Source: a virus
Direction: 5' to 3' (one strand)
IMG/VR virus record: IMGVR_UViG_3300030103_001846
Span: 1-60,658 of that record
Length of the DNA stretch: 60,658 nucleotides
A program made the translations under genes and the position numbers. The notes below the pieces were generated by a model that worked only from the letters and a program-made list of their open reading frames with translations, did not search any database and had not been told where the DNA came from. This document shows, piece after piece, positions 60,510 through 60,658 of this stretch (the first letter of the stretch is position 1; the number at the start of each line of letters is the position of its first letter).

Positions 60510-60658
60510 AATATTTTCTTGTTGTTGGTTCGATTAAATATAATCGCTTTTTTGCCCTTGTTATACCAACGTAAAACACTCTGGTTTCATCGTCAGGATC
60601 ACGTTGATAATTATTAAAAACTTTATGTGTTATGTCTGTAAACAATATAACGTTATCT
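60499..60658 (-). CDS. UvrD-like helicase, 3' end (partial)
   Basis: Continues the frame of the gene at 1-1436 when the map is closed. Ends RVFYVGITRAKK then TTRKYFDL and TAA at 60499. Bases 60557-60658 repeat 1-102. Confidence 0.9.
   Translation of the reverse strand, partial: DNVILFTDITHKVFNNYQRDPDDETRVFYVGITRAKKRLYLIEPTTRKYFDL
60557..60658. repeat. terminal direct repeat of bases 1-102
   Basis: 98 identical bases followed by two mismatches (99 G/A, 102 C/T). Evidence for a circular or circularly permuted map. Confidence 0.95.

Noticed and set aside
60521-60545. T-arm-like GGTTCGATTAAAT suggesting a tRNA
   Set aside because: It lies inside the conserved C-terminal codons of the helicase and has no acceptor or anticodon stems.

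Overview
The window is an essentially complete genome of a tailed double-stranded DNA phage with a clearly AT-rich composition. The last 102 bases repeat the first 102 (98 identical, then two mismatches in the last four), and one helicase gene reads in frame across the join, so the map closes into a circle of about 60,556 bp. The gene set matches podovirus-type phages known mainly from marine metagenomes and from SAR11/SAR116-like hosts: P22-like portal and tail-hub proteins, Mu gpT-like coat, co-chaperonin GroES, MazG, family A polymerase, and several tiny lysine-rich proteins typical of marine phages. The host is inferred only from that resemblance. I found no integrase, tRNA or CRISPR array.

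Layout. Everything except one SNF2-type helicase (5731-7167) is on the minus strand, so the map reads right to left. The packaging and virion block starts at about 46.0 kb: small terminase, two small paralogous proteins, a non-coding stretch with a G-quadruplex motif and short repeats, large terminase, portal, GroES, scaffold, decoration protein, major coat, connector/adaptor proteins, then fibres and lectin-like tail proteins (24-30 kb). It continues with a lysis and envelope-targeted cassette (18-24 kb: small membrane proteins, an Asn/Thr-repeat exported protein, a nidogen-domain lipoprotein, overlapping spanin genes, SNase, T4-type lysozyme) and ends with a P22 gp10-like hub and large internal (ejection-type) virion proteins (7-15.7 kb). 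The replication block runs from 5.6 kb through the map join: archaeo-eukaryotic-type primase, a probable ssDNA-binding protein, AlkB-like dioxygenase, UvrD-like helicase, family A DNA polymerase and VRR-NUC nuclease. Between 46.3 and 54.4 kb lie many short, mostly unrecognised early genes, often coupled by ATGA or TAATG overlaps and served by a repeated promoter of the form GCTTTACT-N17-TATAWT.

The most interesting candidate system is at the join (57.4-60.5 kb, with neighbours at 1.4-2.0 kb). A divergent thymidylate synthase homologue, a protein resembling the thymine hypermodification family (5-hmdU DNA kinase helical domain / alpha-glutamyl-putrescinyl-thymine pyrophosphorylase), a SAM methyltransferase, an Nmad1-like protein and an AlkB-like dioxygenase sit beside the polymerase. 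This looks like a compact pathway for making and decorating modified thymine in the phage DNA. Two gene-free stretches (about 54.50-54.70 kb and 49.88-50.10 kb) contain long-range complementary segments that form pseudoknots and may be structured non-coding RNAs. The first begins about where a phage promoter should start transcription.
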